NCBI RefSeq assembly: GCF_001189845.1
Contig: NZ_LFLZ01000036.1
Span: 1-64,000, forward strand
Direction: 5' to 3'
DNA: 64,000 nt
DNA from: Bradyrhizobium tropiciagri
GTDB lineage: Bacteria > Pseudomonadota > Alphaproteobacteria > Rhizobiales > Xanthobacteraceae
Below the pieces are notes generated by a model. The model made no database searches and was not told the DNA's origin. It worked only from the letters and a program-made list of their open reading frames with translations. Positions 35,486 through 46,397 of the stretch are shown here, piece after piece; within the stretch, counting starts at the first letter, position 1; the number at the start of each line of letters is the position of its first letter. A program made the translations under genes and the position numbers.

Positions 35486-36544
35486 TTACGGGCGCGCTTC
35501 CAGGATCAGGTTGAATGGCGTTTCCGCCGCGCGGCGGAAGCGTGAGAAGCCGCCCTGGCGGGCCACCTCGCGCAACCTGGTCTCGCCAGCTTGCGCGCCG
35601 AGCGCTAGCCCGACCTCCTGGTCCAGCGAGGCCGGCGTGCAGATCATCGTCGACGCGGCATAGTAGACCCGCCCGATCGGATTGAGGTTGTCCTCCAGCC
35701 GGTCGTTGGCGAACGGCTCGATCAACATGCAGGTGCCGTCATCGGCGAGCGTGGAACGGGTGTGTTTGAGGGCACCGACCGGGTCGCCCATGTCATGCAG
35801 GCAGTCGAAGAAGCACACCAGGTCATACCCCTTGGCAGGGAATGTCTTGGCGGAGTGCGTTTCGAAATGGACGCGGTCCGACAATCCCGCCTCCCGCGCG
35901 GACGTCCGCGCAGCCTGGATCGAGCCGTCGTGATAGTCGAAGCCGTAGAAGGTCGATTTCGGAAACGCCTCCGCCATCAACCGCGTCGAGACGCCATGCC
36001 CGCAACCGATGTCGGCGACGACCGCGCCCTTCTTCAGCTTGTCGACGACGCCCTCGAGCGCCGGCAGCCATTCCTGCACCAGATAGTGTTTGTAGCTGGT
36101 GCGGAAGAAGCGGGCGGTGCCGCAGAACAGGCACTCGCTGCGCCTATTCCAGCCGACGCCTTTGCCGGTCTTGAACGCGTCGGTGATTTTCGGCTCGTCG
36201 AGAAAGGTCGCGCCGACCAGGTTTCCGATGGCGCCGAGGAACACCGGGCTGTCCTCGTCGGCGAGCGTGAGCGTCTGCTCGGGCAGCATCGAGAATTTTC
36301 CGGATTTGCCGTCATATTCGATGTAGCCGGACGCCGCCTGCGCCGACAGCCATTCCTGAACATAGCGCTCGGCCGTTCCGGTCGCCTTGGCGAGCGCCGA
36401 GGCATTCATCGGTCCTTGCTGCGCGAGCGCCTTGTAGAGGCCGAGCTTGTCTCCGACCAGCATCAGCGAGGCGTTCAGTGCGGCGCCGAAGTCGCCAACC
36501 ATCTTTCCCATGAATGAATTGAGACGCTCTTCGTTGACATCCAT
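35486..36544 (-). CDS. Class I SAM-dependent methyltransferase with N-terminal winged helix
   Basis: A 352-residue protein. Residues about 10-80 are a winged-helix dimerisation domain (DKLGLYKALAQQGPMNASALAKATG, YVQEWLSAQAASGYIEY). The catalytic fold has SAM motif I VVADIGCGHGVSTRLMAEAF, then FYGFDYHDGSI and DLVCFFDCLHDMGDP. This layout is shared with O-methyltransferase-like proteins of small molecules. The start at 36544 is supported by GGAG. The substrate is not evident. It is encoded downstream of glycogen synthase with a 181-base gap. Confidence 0.85.
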   Translation of the reverse strand: MDVNEERLNSFMGKMVGDFGAALNASLMLVGDKLGLYKALAQQGPMNASALAKATGTAERYVQEWLSAQAASGYIEYDGKSGKFSMLPEQTLTLADEDSPVFLGAIGNLVGATFLDEPKITDAFKTGKGVGWNRRSECLFCGTARFFRTSYKHYLVQEWLPALEGVVDKLKKGAVVADIGCGHGVSTRLMAEAFPKSTFYGFDYHDGSIQAARTSAREAGLSDRVHFETHSAKTFPAKGYDLVCFFDCLHDMGDPVGALKHTRSTLADDGTCMLIEPFANDRLEDNLNPIGRVYYAASTMICTPASLDQEVGLALGAQAGETRLREVARQGGFSRFRRAAETPFNLILEARP

Positions 36545-36725
36545 GATGTTGCTCCATCGCAATTGGGCTTTGCAAACAGTCCATCATTCGCAATTTCACG
36601 CATGCGTCGTCGTCCAGTCGTGGGGCGACGTGACCGCCTGAAAGGTTCGTTGCAATGACCCGATTGTTACTGGTGCGCTGGGATCCCAGAGCAACCAGGC
36701 TTCGCAAGCCTGCGAGACGGGCTGC

Positions 36726-38156
36726 CTACGCGGCTGCCCGCGGCATCACCAGTCTTTTGTACAGCGCGCTGTAGCAGGCGGCCGACAGGTCCCAGCTGTA
36801 GGACTTGGCCATCGCGCTGGCGCGCATGGCGTAGAGGCGATCCTTGGCGCGGTAGGCGTCGAATGCGCGCCTGACGCCGCCGAGGAAGGATTCCGCCGAC
36901 GGCTGCGAGAACAGGAAACCGGTCTCGCCGTCGGCGATCGTCTCGGCAAGCCCGCCGGTCTGGTGACCGATCGGCAGCGAGCCGAAGCGCTGCGCATACA
37001 TCTGGCTGAGGCCGCAGGGCTCGAAGCGCGACGGCATCAGGGTGAAGTCGCTGCCGGCGAAGATGCGGCGCGCCTGGCCGTCGTTGAAGCCGATGATGAC
37101 GCCGATCGCGTCCGGCCGGCGCCGATGCGCGGCCACCAGCGCGTCCTCGATCGCGGGCTCACCACTGCCGGTGACGACGATCTGTCCGCCATCCCTGATA
37201 ATTTCATCGGCGGCCGACAGCACGAGGTCGACGCCCTTTTGGTGCACGAGCCGCGCCACCAGGCCGAAGATCGGCCCGCGCGAGACCGCAAGCCCGAACT
37301 GCCGGCGGACATAGTCGGCGTTGGCCTGCTTGCCCTTCCAGTCGCCGGCGCCGAATGGTTGCGCGAGCTGCGCGCAATGGCGCGGGTCCCAGCTCTCGTC
37401 GATGCCGTTCAGGATGCCGGTCAACTGGTCAGCGTCGGAGCGGACGCGCAGCAGCCCTTCCAGCCCGCAGCCGAGCTCGGTGGTCGTGATCTCCTTCGCA
37501 TAGGTCGCGCTGACCGTGGTCAGATGCGAAGCATAGACAAGCCCGCCCTTGAGGAAGGAGAGCTTGTCGTAGAACTCCAGCCCGTCGATGTGGAATGAGC
37601 TTTCCGGTGCGCCGATCCGCCGCAGCGAGTCCTTCGGAAACAGGCCCTGATAGGCGAGATTGTGGATGGTCAGGATCGACGGAATCGGCGCGTCTCGCCA
37701 TGCGAGGTAGGCCGGTGTCAGCGCGGCCTGCCAGTCGTTGGCGTGAACGAGGTCGGCTGCCCAATTCTTGTCCAGCGTTCCGGCTGCAAGTTCGGCAGCG
37801 GCGGAGGCAAAACGGCCGAACCGGATGTCGTTGTCGGGCCAGTCGCGGCCGGACTCATCGCCATAGGGATTGCCCGGCCGGTCGTAGAGCTCTGGACACA
37901 GCAGCACATAGACCGGCAACCCGTCCTTGGTCGATGCGCGCCCGAGCGTGCAGGCCGGCATCTCCGCAAGGCCTGCGCATTGTCCAACGATTTCAATATG
38001 AGTGAACTGCTCGACCACATCCCGGTAGCCGGGAAGCATGATCCTGACGTCGCTCCAGGGGCGGAGCGCCCGGGGAAGCGCAGCAGAAACCGCACCGAGC
38101 CCGCCCACGCGGACGAAATCGTCCATCTCCGTCGTGACGAATAAGACCTTCAACAA
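36726..38156 (-). CDS. glgA: Glycogen/starch synthase (GT5)
   Basis: A 476-residue cytosolic enzyme that extends alpha-1,4-glucan from ADP-glucose. It has VRVGGLGAVSAALPRAL in the place of the usual KxGGL motif, DLVHANDWQAAL, ILTIHNLAYQGLF, VARLVHQKGVDLVLSAADEI and the catalytic loop PSRFEPCGLSQMYAQRFGSLPI. The frame starts with TTG at 38156, preceded by GAGGGCGC. The other glg genes are not adjacent in the window. The Gly-Asp of the usual GGLGDV is Gly-Ala here, so the enzyme may be a divergent paralogue. Confidence 0.85.
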   Translation of the reverse strand: MLKVLFVTTEMDDFVRVGGLGAVSAALPRALRPWSDVRIMLPGYRDVVEQFTHIEIVGQCAGLAEMPACTLGRASTKDGLPVYVLLCPELYDRPGNPYGDESGRDWPDNDIRFGRFASAAAELAAGTLDKNWAADLVHANDWQAALTPAYLAWRDAPIPSILTIHNLAYQGLFPKDSLRRIGAPESSFHIDGLEFYDKLSFLKGGLVYASHLTTVSATYAKEITTTELGCGLEGLLRVRSDADQLTGILNGIDESWDPRHCAQLAQPFGAGDWKGKQANADYVRRQFGLAVSRGPIFGLVARLVHQKGVDLVLSAADEIIRDGGQIVVTGSGEPAIEDALVAAHRRRPDAIGVIIGFNDGQARRIFAGSDFTLMPSRFEPCGLSQMYAQRFGSLPIGHQTGGLAETIADGETGFLFSQPSAESFLGGVRRAFDAYRAKDRLYAMRASAMAKSYSWDLSAACYSALYKRLVMPRAAA

Positions 38157-38323
38157 GCGCCCTCGTTCCAGCCCATGACAAGGCTATGCAAGATCGGGTC
38201 CAATCTGCCTTTGAGTAAAATGCAAGACGGCCCGCGCTCCCGGTCTGGACGAGACGCTTTCCTGTCGGGTCAGCTCACTTTAGGGTCGCGCGACGCCAAA
38301 CAAAGACGACGCTGGAGGAAGCC

Positions 38324-39535
38324 TTGCCTACGACAATAGCCGCTGACGATGAGGGGAATTTGACACAGAGCTTTGACGGCCTTCGCGTGCTCGATTTTTC
38401 GACCACGATCGCCGGACCTCATTGCACGCGGATGCTCGCCGACATGGGCGCCGAGGTGATCAAGATTGAGCCGGCCGAAGGCGAGACGATGCGGACGCGG
38501 CCGCCGCTGCGCAACAATTGCTCGACGGCGTTCGGCCAGCTCAATATCGGCAAGAACAGTCTGGTGCTCGACCTGAAGTCGCCGGCCGGCGTTGAGGCCG
38601 TGCGCCGGCTGATCGCGACCGCCGACGTGCTGGTGGAGAATTTCCGCCCCGGCGTGATGCGGCGCCTCAAGCTCGATTATGCGTCAATCCGCGACATCAA
38701 TCCGAAGCTGATCTTCTGCTCGATCTCCGGCTACGGCCAGACCGGCCCGTCGGCGGAATTGCCGGCCTATGCGCCGGTGATCCATGCCGCCTCGGGGTAC
38801 GAGATGGCGCATCTCGCCTACCAGCCGGGCCGCAGCCGGCCGGACTATTGCGGCATCTATCACGCCGATGTGCTGACCGGCGTCTACGCCTTCGGCGCGA
38901 TCTCGGCCGCGCTCTATCAGCGCAGCACCAGCGGCAAGGGCCAGCACATCGACGTCTCGATGCTGGAATCCATGCTGAGCCTGACCCTGAACGAGTTGCA
39001 GTGGTCGCAATTCGAGGTGAAGCAAACCCAGCGCCCGATGTTCGGGCCGATCGAAACCACCGACGGCTACGTGATGGTGGCGATCGCCAGCGAGAAGACG
39101 TTCCAGAACCTGATGCAGGTGATCGGCCGTCCCGAATGGGTGTCCGATCCGCGCTTCGCCAAATATTCTGATCGGCGGGACAACTGGGCAGGCCTGATGG
39201 AGGGCGTCGAGGCGTGGTCGCGCGCAGTCAGCACGCAGGACTGCCTCGCCGCGCTCAATGAATATGGCGTGCCGTCGTCGGCCTATCGCACCGTGCGGGA
39301 GGCGCTCGCCGATCCGCAAATCGCCCATCGCGGTGCACTGGCCGAGGTCGCGGACGGCGGCGGCAGCTTCAAGGTGCTCAACCTGCCGTTCCGGATGTCC
39401 GGTGCAACGGTCGGTGCCCGGAAGCGGATGTCGACGCTCGGCGAGCACACGCTGTCCTATCTGAAGGAGATCGGCCTCTCCGACGATCAGATCGCTGGCT
39501 TCGCGGCGCAACCGGCAAAGACGGCGCGCAATTAG
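38324..39535 (+). CDS. Family III CoA-transferase (CaiB/BaiF type)
   Basis: A 403-residue enzyme that swaps CoA between acids. The N-terminus has LRVLDFSTTIAGPHCTRMLADMGAEVIKIE, with the catalytic Asp expected later, in GIYHADVLTGVYAFGAIS. Other features are NKNSLVLDLKSPAG-like and SISGYGQTGP. The start is TTG at 38324 with a GGAGGAAG site close in front; no ATG is near. It may activate the acid imported by the downstream ABC system, but the two are separated by 236 bases and a repeat. Confidence 0.87.
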   Translation: MPTTIAADDEGNLTQSFDGLRVLDFSTTIAGPHCTRMLADMGAEVIKIEPAEGETMRTRPPLRNNCSTAFGQLNIGKNSLVLDLKSPAGVEAVRRLIATADVLVENFRPGVMRRLKLDYASIRDINPKLIFCSISGYGQTGPSAELPAYAPVIHAASGYEMAHLAYQPGRSRPDYCGIYHADVLTGVYAFGAISAALYQRSTSGKGQHIDVSMLESMLSLTLNELQWSQFEVKQTQRPMFGPIETTDGYVMVAIASEKTFQNLMQVIGRPEWVSDPRFAKYSDRRDNWAGLMEGVEAWSRAVSTQDCLAALNEYGVPSSAYRTVREALADPQIAHRGALAEVADGGGSFKVLNLPFRMSGATVGARKRMSTLGEHTLSYLKEIGLSDDQIAGFAAQPAKTARN

Positions 39536-39539
39536 CGCA

Positions 39540-39653
39540 TGATCCGGACCTGGAAGGCCGCATTCGCGCAAAGTGGAAGCCGGTCTTCCGAAGGATCGCG
39601 CTCAAACGAGAAGATGTGATCACGATGCGATCTCATGAGATCGTATCGTGATC
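39540..39653. repeat. Degenerate intergenic repeat followed by a 36-bp palindrome
   Basis: GCATGATCCGGA near 39537-39548 and the later CAAAGTGGAAGCCGGTCTTC with GATCGCGCTCAAAC resemble a degenerate copy of the CATGATCCGGAAAAGTGG... element widespread in Rhizobiales. It ends in a palindrome at 39618-39653 whose 18-base halves match at 17 of 18 positions with no spacer. It stands between the CoA-transferase and the ABC importer operon. Confidence 0.6.
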
Positions 39654-39771
39654 TCCCTGCGGCTTTTCATCCGTTTTACGGTCTTGTCGCGCGCTGCGAT
39701 TCCGGACAATCTGCCGTCCGACATACGACGATCCGGAACACCGGACGTCGCCCACCTGGGAGGGAGCATTG

Positions 39772-41313
39772 ATGACGCTGGTCGGGCGCGCGCACGCAGT
39801 TGCGCGCATATTTCTTGTGGCGGGATTTGCTGCGGCGGCATTTGCTGCACCGGCCCATGCGCAGAAGCCAGGCGGTACGCTGACCGTCGGCCAGGAGCTC
39901 GACATCCCGGGCTTCGATCCGCTCAAGGTCGGCGTCTACGACACCTCGGCCAACACCGCGGCGGCCGCGATCTTCGACACGCTGATGACGCTCGACGACA
40001 AGGGCGAGCCGAAGCCGAAACTCGCGCTGTCCTGGGAGCATTCCGAAGACTTCAAGACCTGGACCATCAAGCTGCGGCCCGGCGTCAAATTCCACGACGG
40101 CACGCCTTTCAACGCGCAGGCGGTGAAGGAGAACTTCGACCGCCAGAAGGATCCGGCCAACAAGTGTCGCTGTGCGTTCTACATTACCAGCATCAAGAGC
40201 GTGGACGTCATCGATGATCTCACCGTGCGCTACAATTTCAGCGACCCGTCGGTGAACTTTCCGGCGACCCAGTCGATCCAGAGCTCCAATAACGTGATGC
40301 AGTCGCCGACGGCGTGGAAGACCAAGGGGGACGACTACAACCGCAACCCGGTCGGCACCGGTCCCTATATCCTGAAATCCTGGACCGCCGGCGACCGCAT
40401 GGTGCTGGAGAAGAACCCGGATTACTGGGACAAGGGGAAGCCCTATCTCGATCGCATCATCCTGAAGCCGCTGCCGGATGCACAGTCGCGCTTCGCGTCG
40501 CTGCAATCCGGTGAGGCCGACGTCATCTGGGACGACGAGGCCGACGCCGACAACATTATCAAGGCGCGCAAAGACCCGAGTCTGACCGTGCATACCTATC
40601 AAGGCTCGGGGGCCTCAGTCGCCGCCTTCAACACCAAGGTCCCACCTTTCGACGACGTGCGCGTGCGCCAGGCGCTGGTGATGGCGCTCGACCGCCAGAA
40701 GATGTCGCAAGCGATCACCAATGGTCTGGCGCGGCCGGCCAGCAATCCCTATGGCGACGGTTCCTGGGTAAAGTGCAAGGATGACGGCGCGTTGCCCTAC
40801 GATGTCGAGAAGGCCAAGGCGTTGATCAAGGACTACGGCAAGCCGGTCGAGTTCAAGATGTTGGTCACGGCGACGCCGCGCGGCCGCACCGGCGGTCAGG
40901 TGTTGCAACAGTTCTGGAAACGCATCGGCGCCAATATGGAGATCGAGCAGGTCGATCAGGCGACCATTCCGCCGCGCGCCTTCATGCGCCAGTTCCAGCT
41001 GACGCCGTGGCGCATCGTCGATCTCGCCGATCCCGATCCGCAGATGTACGCCAATTTCCATACCGGCAGTCCGGTGGCGCTGGCGAACTATTCCAATCCG
41101 GAGCTCGACCGGCTGCTGGAGCATGCAAGGACCACCGCCGACGTCGCCCAGCGTACCGACGATTATTGCGCGATCAGCCGCCTGATCAACAAGGAGGCGA
41201 TCTGGTTCTGGACCTTCCAGAACACCTACTACGCGATGTCTAGCACGAAGGTGAAGGGCGTGCCAAAGATGTTCAACGGGGTGCTCGACGTCTCCTACGC
41301 CTGGAAGGAATAG
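39772..41313 (+). CDS. Peptide/nickel-type ABC transporter substrate-binding protein (family 5)
   Basis: A 513-residue periplasmic receptor with a signal peptide (ARIFLVAGFAAAAFAAPAHAQ, cleavage after AHAQ). The mature part shows the DppA/OppA features LTVGQELDIPGFDPLKVG, DTLMTLDDKGEPKPKLALSW, KTWTIKLRPGVKFHDGTPF and NPVGTGPYILKSW. ATG at 39772 is spaced well from GGGAGGGAG; a TTG precedes it by one codon. It is the first gene of a five-gene importer operon. Ligand unknown; such receptors also bind glutathione, opines or sugars. Confidence 0.9.
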   Translation: MTLVGRAHAVARIFLVAGFAAAAFAAPAHAQKPGGTLTVGQELDIPGFDPLKVGVYDTSANTAAAAIFDTLMTLDDKGEPKPKLALSWEHSEDFKTWTIKLRPGVKFHDGTPFNAQAVKENFDRQKDPANKCRCAFYITSIKSVDVIDDLTVRYNFSDPSVNFPATQSIQSSNNVMQSPTAWKTKGDDYNRNPVGTGPYILKSWTAGDRMVLEKNPDYWDKGKPYLDRIILKPLPDAQSRFASLQSGEADVIWDDEADADNIIKARKDPSLTVHTYQGSGASVAAFNTKVPPFDDVRVRQALVMALDRQKMSQAITNGLARPASNPYGDGSWVKCKDDGALPYDVEKAKALIKDYGKPVEFKMLVTATPRGRTGGQVLQQFWKRIGANMEIEQVDQATIPPRAFMRQFQLTPWRIVDLADPDPQMYANFHTGSPVALANYSNPELDRLLEHARTTADVAQRTDDYCAISRLINKEAIWFWTFQNTYYAMSSTKVKGVPKMFNGVLDVSYAWKE

Positions 41314-41319
41314 CCTTTC

Positions 41320-42270
41320 ATGCTGTTCTTCGTCGCGCGCCGGCTCCTGTACCTGGTGCCGGTGCTGATCGCGGTTTCGGTCCTGACTTTCGTGATCGCC
41401 TCGCTGTTGCCCGGCGATCTCGCTTACGTGATCCTCGGCGACCAGGCGACGCCGGAGAATGTCGCGGCGCTGCGTCACGATCTGGGGCTCGATCAGCCGA
41501 TCTGGCTACGCTATCTCGGCTGGCTCTGGCACATCCTGCAGGGTGACTTCGGACGATCCTTCCGCACCGGGCAGACCGTGCTGCAGGCTGTCAGCGAACG
41601 CGTCCCGATCTCGTTCGAGCTGATGATCCTGGCCGAGCTGATCGGGCTTGCGATCGGCGTGCCGCTCGCGATCGCCTGCGCGGCCAAGGCCGGCAGCGCG
41701 TTCGACCGCCTCATGACCGGCTCGGCGTTCGGCATGCTATCGGTGCCGACCTTCCTGTCCGCGATCCTCCTGATCTACCTGTTCGCTGTCGAGCTGCGCT
41801 GGCTGCCGGCGACCGGCTATGTGCCGTTCACCGAGGATCCGCTCGCCAATCTGCGCTTCATGGTGCTGCCGGCGTTGACGCTCGGGCTTGCGGAATGGCC
41901 GGGCATCATGCGCGTGCTGCGCTCCGACATGATCGCTGCACTCCAGGAGGATTATATCGCCCTCGCTAAAGCAAAGGGCCTGAAGCCGTCGCGCATCCTG
42001 TTCGTGCATGCGCTGAAGCCGTCGTCGCTGACGCTCGTCACCATCACCGGCATCAATATCGGCCGCCTGATCGGCGGCGCCGTGATCGTCGAGACGATCT
42101 TCGCGTTGCCCGGCATCGGCCGTCTCCTGGTCGGCGCGATCCTGACCCGCGACCTGATCATCCTGCAGGGCGTGGTGCTGCTGGTCGGTGCGGGCTTCGT
42201 CATCATGAACTTCATCGTCGATCTGCTCTACGCCTTACTCGATCCGAGGATCCGCCATGGCCACGCTTGA
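41320..42270 (+). CDS. ABC transporter permease, DppB type
   Basis: A 316-residue inner-membrane protein with six helices. The start RRLLYLVPVLIAVSVLTFVI and LGLDQPIWLRYLGWL are typical of DppB. The coupling motif region is VLRSDMIAALQEDYIALAKAKG, followed by GGAVIVETIFALPGIGRL. The gene begins 6 bases after the receptor gene and overlaps the next permease by 14 bases. Confidence 0.9.
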   Translation: MLFFVARRLLYLVPVLIAVSVLTFVIASLLPGDLAYVILGDQATPENVAALRHDLGLDQPIWLRYLGWLWHILQGDFGRSFRTGQTVLQAVSERVPISFELMILAELIGLAIGVPLAIACAAKAGSAFDRLMTGSAFGMLSVPTFLSAILLIYLFAVELRWLPATGYVPFTEDPLANLRFMVLPALTLGLAEWPGIMRVLRSDMIAALQEDYIALAKAKGLKPSRILFVHALKPSSLTLVTITGINIGRLIGGAVIVETIFALPGIGRLLVGAILTRDLIILQGVVLLVGAGFVIMNFIVDLLYALLDPRIRHGHA

Positions 42271-43122
42271 GCTCAGCCTCGACGAGAGCAGTGCCGCACC
42301 GGCGCGGCGCAAGCGCCGGGTTGGCACGCTGTTCTGGTTCGCGGTCGGATGGACAGTCGTGGTATTTGCGGTCGCGATCCTTGCCGACCTGTTGCCGCTG
42401 CCGAGCCCGACCGACATGGACATGCTGGAGCGGCGCGGGCCGTTCTCCGCCGAGCATTGGCTCGGCACCGATGGTCTCGGCCGTGACGAGCTGTCGCGGC
42501 TGATCTATGGCGCGCGGATCTCGCTGATCGTCGGCCTCTGCGCGCCGATGATCGGGGTCACGATCGGCGGCGCGCTCGGCATGCTCGCCGGCTATTTTCG
42601 CGGCCGCTTCGAATCCATCGTGGTCGGCAGCATGGACGTGCTGCTGGCATTCCCGCCGCTGATCCTGGCGCTGGCGGTCACCGCCTATCTCGGCCAGTCG
42701 ATCTTCAATTTGACCTGCATTCTCGGCGTGCTCGGCATTCCCGCCTTCATGCGGGTGGCGCGGGCGGCGACGCTGACGCTGGCGCGGCGCGAATTCGTCA
42801 TCGCGGCACAGGCGCTCGGCGCCACGCATACCCGGATCCTGCTGCGTGAGTTGTTGCCCAATGTGCTGCTGCCGCTGCTGGCCTTCTTCCTGCTCGGCGT
42901 CGCCGTCACGATCGTGGTCGAAGGATCGCTGTCCTTCCTCGGCCTCGGCGTGCCGCCGCCGATCTCGAGCTGGGGCAGCATGATCGGGGAGGGGCGGGAG
43001 AGCCTCGACGTAGCGCCGCGCCTCGCCTTCATTCCGGCGGCCGCGATGTTCCTCACCGTGCTCGCGTTCAACCTGATCGGCGACACCATGCGCGCGCTGA
43101 CCGACCCCAGGCAGGGTGCGCT

Positions 43123-43126
<4 letters not shown>
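42257..43126 (+). CDS. ABC transporter permease, DppC type
   Basis: A 289-residue permease partner. After a short cytosolic N-terminus and one helix it shows AEHWLGTDGLGRDELSRLIYGARISL, the DppC hallmark. It continues with the coupling region ARREFVIAAQALGATHTRILLRE and GSLSFLGLGVPPPISSWG. The start lies inside the preceding gene and the stop overlaps the next start as ATGA, so the operon is translationally coupled. Confidence 0.9.
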
Positions 43127-44105
<979 letters not shown>

Positions 44106-44109
<4 letters not shown>

Positions 44110-45074
44110 TGCTGCAGGCCGCACCCAATCCGCTGATGAAGGTCGAAAACCTCGTCGTCGAATATTCGGTCGGAGGCAAGACCATTCATGCCGTCTCCGA
44201 CGTCAGCCTCGAGATCGCGCGCGGCGAGACGCTGGGGCTGGTCGGCGAATCCGGCTGCGGCAAGTCGACGCTCGGCCGCGCCGTGCTGCAATTGCGCCAG
44301 GCCGTCTCCGGCAAGGTGCTGTTCGACGGGCACGATCTCACTACCCTTAAAGGCGAAGCGCTGCGCCAGATGCGCCGGCGGGTGCAGCTGATCTTCCAGG
44401 ATCCGATTGCCTCGCTCAATCCGCGGCGGCGGATCGGCGACATCGTCGCCGAGCCGCTGGTGATCGCGGGCGTCAAGGATCCCGACGAGCGCCGGCGGCG
44501 GGTCGCCGAGGTGCTGTCGGCGGTCGGCCTCGATCCCACGCTGGTGAGCGGACGATTGCCGCATGAGTTTTCCGGCGGGCAATGCCAGCGCATCTGCATC
44601 GCCCGTTCGCTGGTGCTCAATCCGGAATTCGTGATCTGCGACGAGCCAGTGTCCGCGCTCGACGTCTCGATTCGTGCCCAGATCCTCAACCTGCTGGAGG
44701 AGATGAAGGCGCGCTACGGCCTGACCCTGCTGTTCATCGCCCACGACCTCGCCGTGGTGAAGGCGGTCTCAGATCGTGTCGCGGTGATGTATCTCGGTCG
44801 GCTCTGCGAGGTCGGTCCGTCGGAGCAGCTGTTTGCACGGCCGGCGCATCCGTATACCGCGCTGCTGATCGAGGCGATCCCGGTGCCCGATCCGGATGTC
44901 CGCCCGACCCAGAGCGTCCCGGTCGGCGAGCCGCCGTCGCCGATCGCGCCGCCGTCCGGCTGCCGTTTCCGCACCCGCTGCCCGCGGGCCGATGCGCGCT
45001 GTGCCAGCGAGGTGCCGGAACTGCGTCTGGTCGCGACCGGCCAGTTCGCGGCTTGCCATCATCCACTGATCTGA
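44106..45074 (+). CDS. ABC transporter ATP-binding protein, DppF type
   Basis: A 322-residue ATPase and last gene of the importer operon. Walker A GESGCGKSTLGRAVL, signature FSGGQCQRICIARSL, Walker B FVICDEPVSALDVS and H-loop FIAHDLAVVK. The C-terminus has CRFRTRCPRADARC, the cysteine-containing extension of oligopeptide ATPases. An alcohol dehydrogenase gene follows after 126 bases. Confidence 0.9.
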
Positions 45075-45200
45075 ATAGTGACGCCTTGACCGTCGAGCGG
45101 GCTGCATGGCCGCTCGCTCGAAAATGGGGTCATGAGCGTTTGTCCCGGGCGGGCAGGCGTGGCAAGGTCCGCCGCAACAACAAGCTTCGGGAGAACAGCG

Positions 45201-46271
45201 ATGAAGAGTTTCCAGGTCGTCGATTTCAACGCCCCCTTGAAAGAGGTCGATCAGCCGACGCCGCAGCCGTCGGGCACGCAGGTGCTGATCAAGGTCAAGG
45301 CCGCCGGCGTCTGCCACAGCGACCTGCACATCTGGGAGGGCGGCTACGATCTCGGCCATGGCCGCAAGCCGCTGTCGCTGAAGGATCGCGGCGTCTCGCT
45401 GCCGCGCACGATGGGCCATGAAACGGTCGGCGAAATCGTGGCCTTCGGGCCCGACGTCAAGGACGCCGACAAGGGTGGTCTCAAGGTCGGCGACGTCGCG
45501 CTGGCCTATCCCTGGCTCGGTTGCGGCAAATGCCCGACCTGCCTCGGCGGCGACGAGAACATGTGCGCGATCAAGCCGAATGCGCTCGGCGTTTATTGCG
45601 ACGGCGGCTACGCCGATCACATGACGGTGCCGCATTCGAAATATCTGCTGAACCTCAAGGGGCTCGATCCGGTCACGGCCGCGCCCTACGCCTGCTCTGG
45701 CGTCACGACCTACAGCGCGCTGAAGAAGGTCGAAAAGGATCTCGACACGCCGATCGTGATCTTCGGCGCCGGCGGTCTCGGCCTGATGGCGCTTTCGCTG
45801 TTGAAGGCGATGGGCGGCAAGGGCGCGATCGTGGTCGACATCGACGCCAGGAAGCGCGAGGCGGCGGAAGCCGCCGGTGCGCTCGCAACCGTCGACGGCA
45901 AGGCGCCCGACGCGCTGGAGCAGCTCATCAAGAAGGCCGGCCAGCCGATCCGCGCCGCGATCGACCTGGTCGGCAACGCCCAGACCTCGCAGCTTGGCTT
46001 CGACTGCCTGACCAAGGGCGGCAAGCTCGTGATGGTCGGCCTGTTCGGCGGTGGTGCGACCTGGGCGCTGCCGCTGATCCCGATCAAGGCGGTCACCATC
46101 CAGGGCAGCTATGTGGGCAACCTGCGCGAGACCCAGGAGCTACTCGACCTGGTGCGCGAGAAGAATATCCCGGCGATCCCGGTGACGCCGATGCCGCTGG
46201 CGAAGGCGAACGAGGCGCTGACCAATCTGCAGAAGGGCCAGCTGGTCGGACGCGCGGTGCTGACGCCGTAA
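45201..46271 (+). CDS. Zinc-dependent alcohol dehydrogenase
   Basis: A 356-residue medium-chain dehydrogenase. Catalytic zinc ligands are expected at the Cys of GVCHSDLH and the His-Glu of MGHETVGEI. Structural zinc is bound by CGKCPTCLGGDENMC. The NAD-binding fold has FGAGGLGLMALSLL and VVDIDARKREAA, where Asp after the second strand favours NAD over NADP. ATG at 45201 follows GGGAGAA; the frame upstream has no family similarity. Substrate unknown; likely a primary or cyclic alcohol. It is separated from the next gene by a REP element. Confidence 0.88.
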   Translation: MKSFQVVDFNAPLKEVDQPTPQPSGTQVLIKVKAAGVCHSDLHIWEGGYDLGHGRKPLSLKDRGVSLPRTMGHETVGEIVAFGPDVKDADKGGLKVGDVALAYPWLGCGKCPTCLGGDENMCAIKPNALGVYCDGGYADHMTVPHSKYLLNLKGLDPVTAAPYACSGVTTYSALKKVEKDLDTPIVIFGAGGLGLMALSLLKAMGGKGAIVVDIDARKREAAEAAGALATVDGKAPDALEQLIKKAGQPIRAAIDLVGNAQTSQLGFDCLTKGGKLVMVGLFGGGATWALPLIPIKAVTIQGSYVGNLRETQELLDLVREKNIPAIPVTPMPLAKANEALTNLQKGQLVGRAVLTP

Positions 46272-46279
46272 TTGCTAAC

Positions 46280-46364
46280 CGTCATTGCGGGCGAAGCGAA
46301 GCAATCCATATCTCCGCTTGCCGCGACGTGGATTGCTTCGTCGCTTCGCTCCTCGCAATGACGG
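46280..46364. repeat. REP-like inverted repeat (CGTCATTGC...GCAATGACG family)
   Basis: CGTCATTGC with GCGAAGCAATCCAT on the left pairs with TGGATTGCTTCG and GCAATGACGG on the right, with GCGAAGCGAAGC-like duplication. It is the second copy of the element at 6300-6382. Here it stands between two same-direction genes. Confidence 0.8.
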
Positions 46365-46397
46365 CCGGTCCTCTCTCATTTGTCTTGAGGAATCCCC

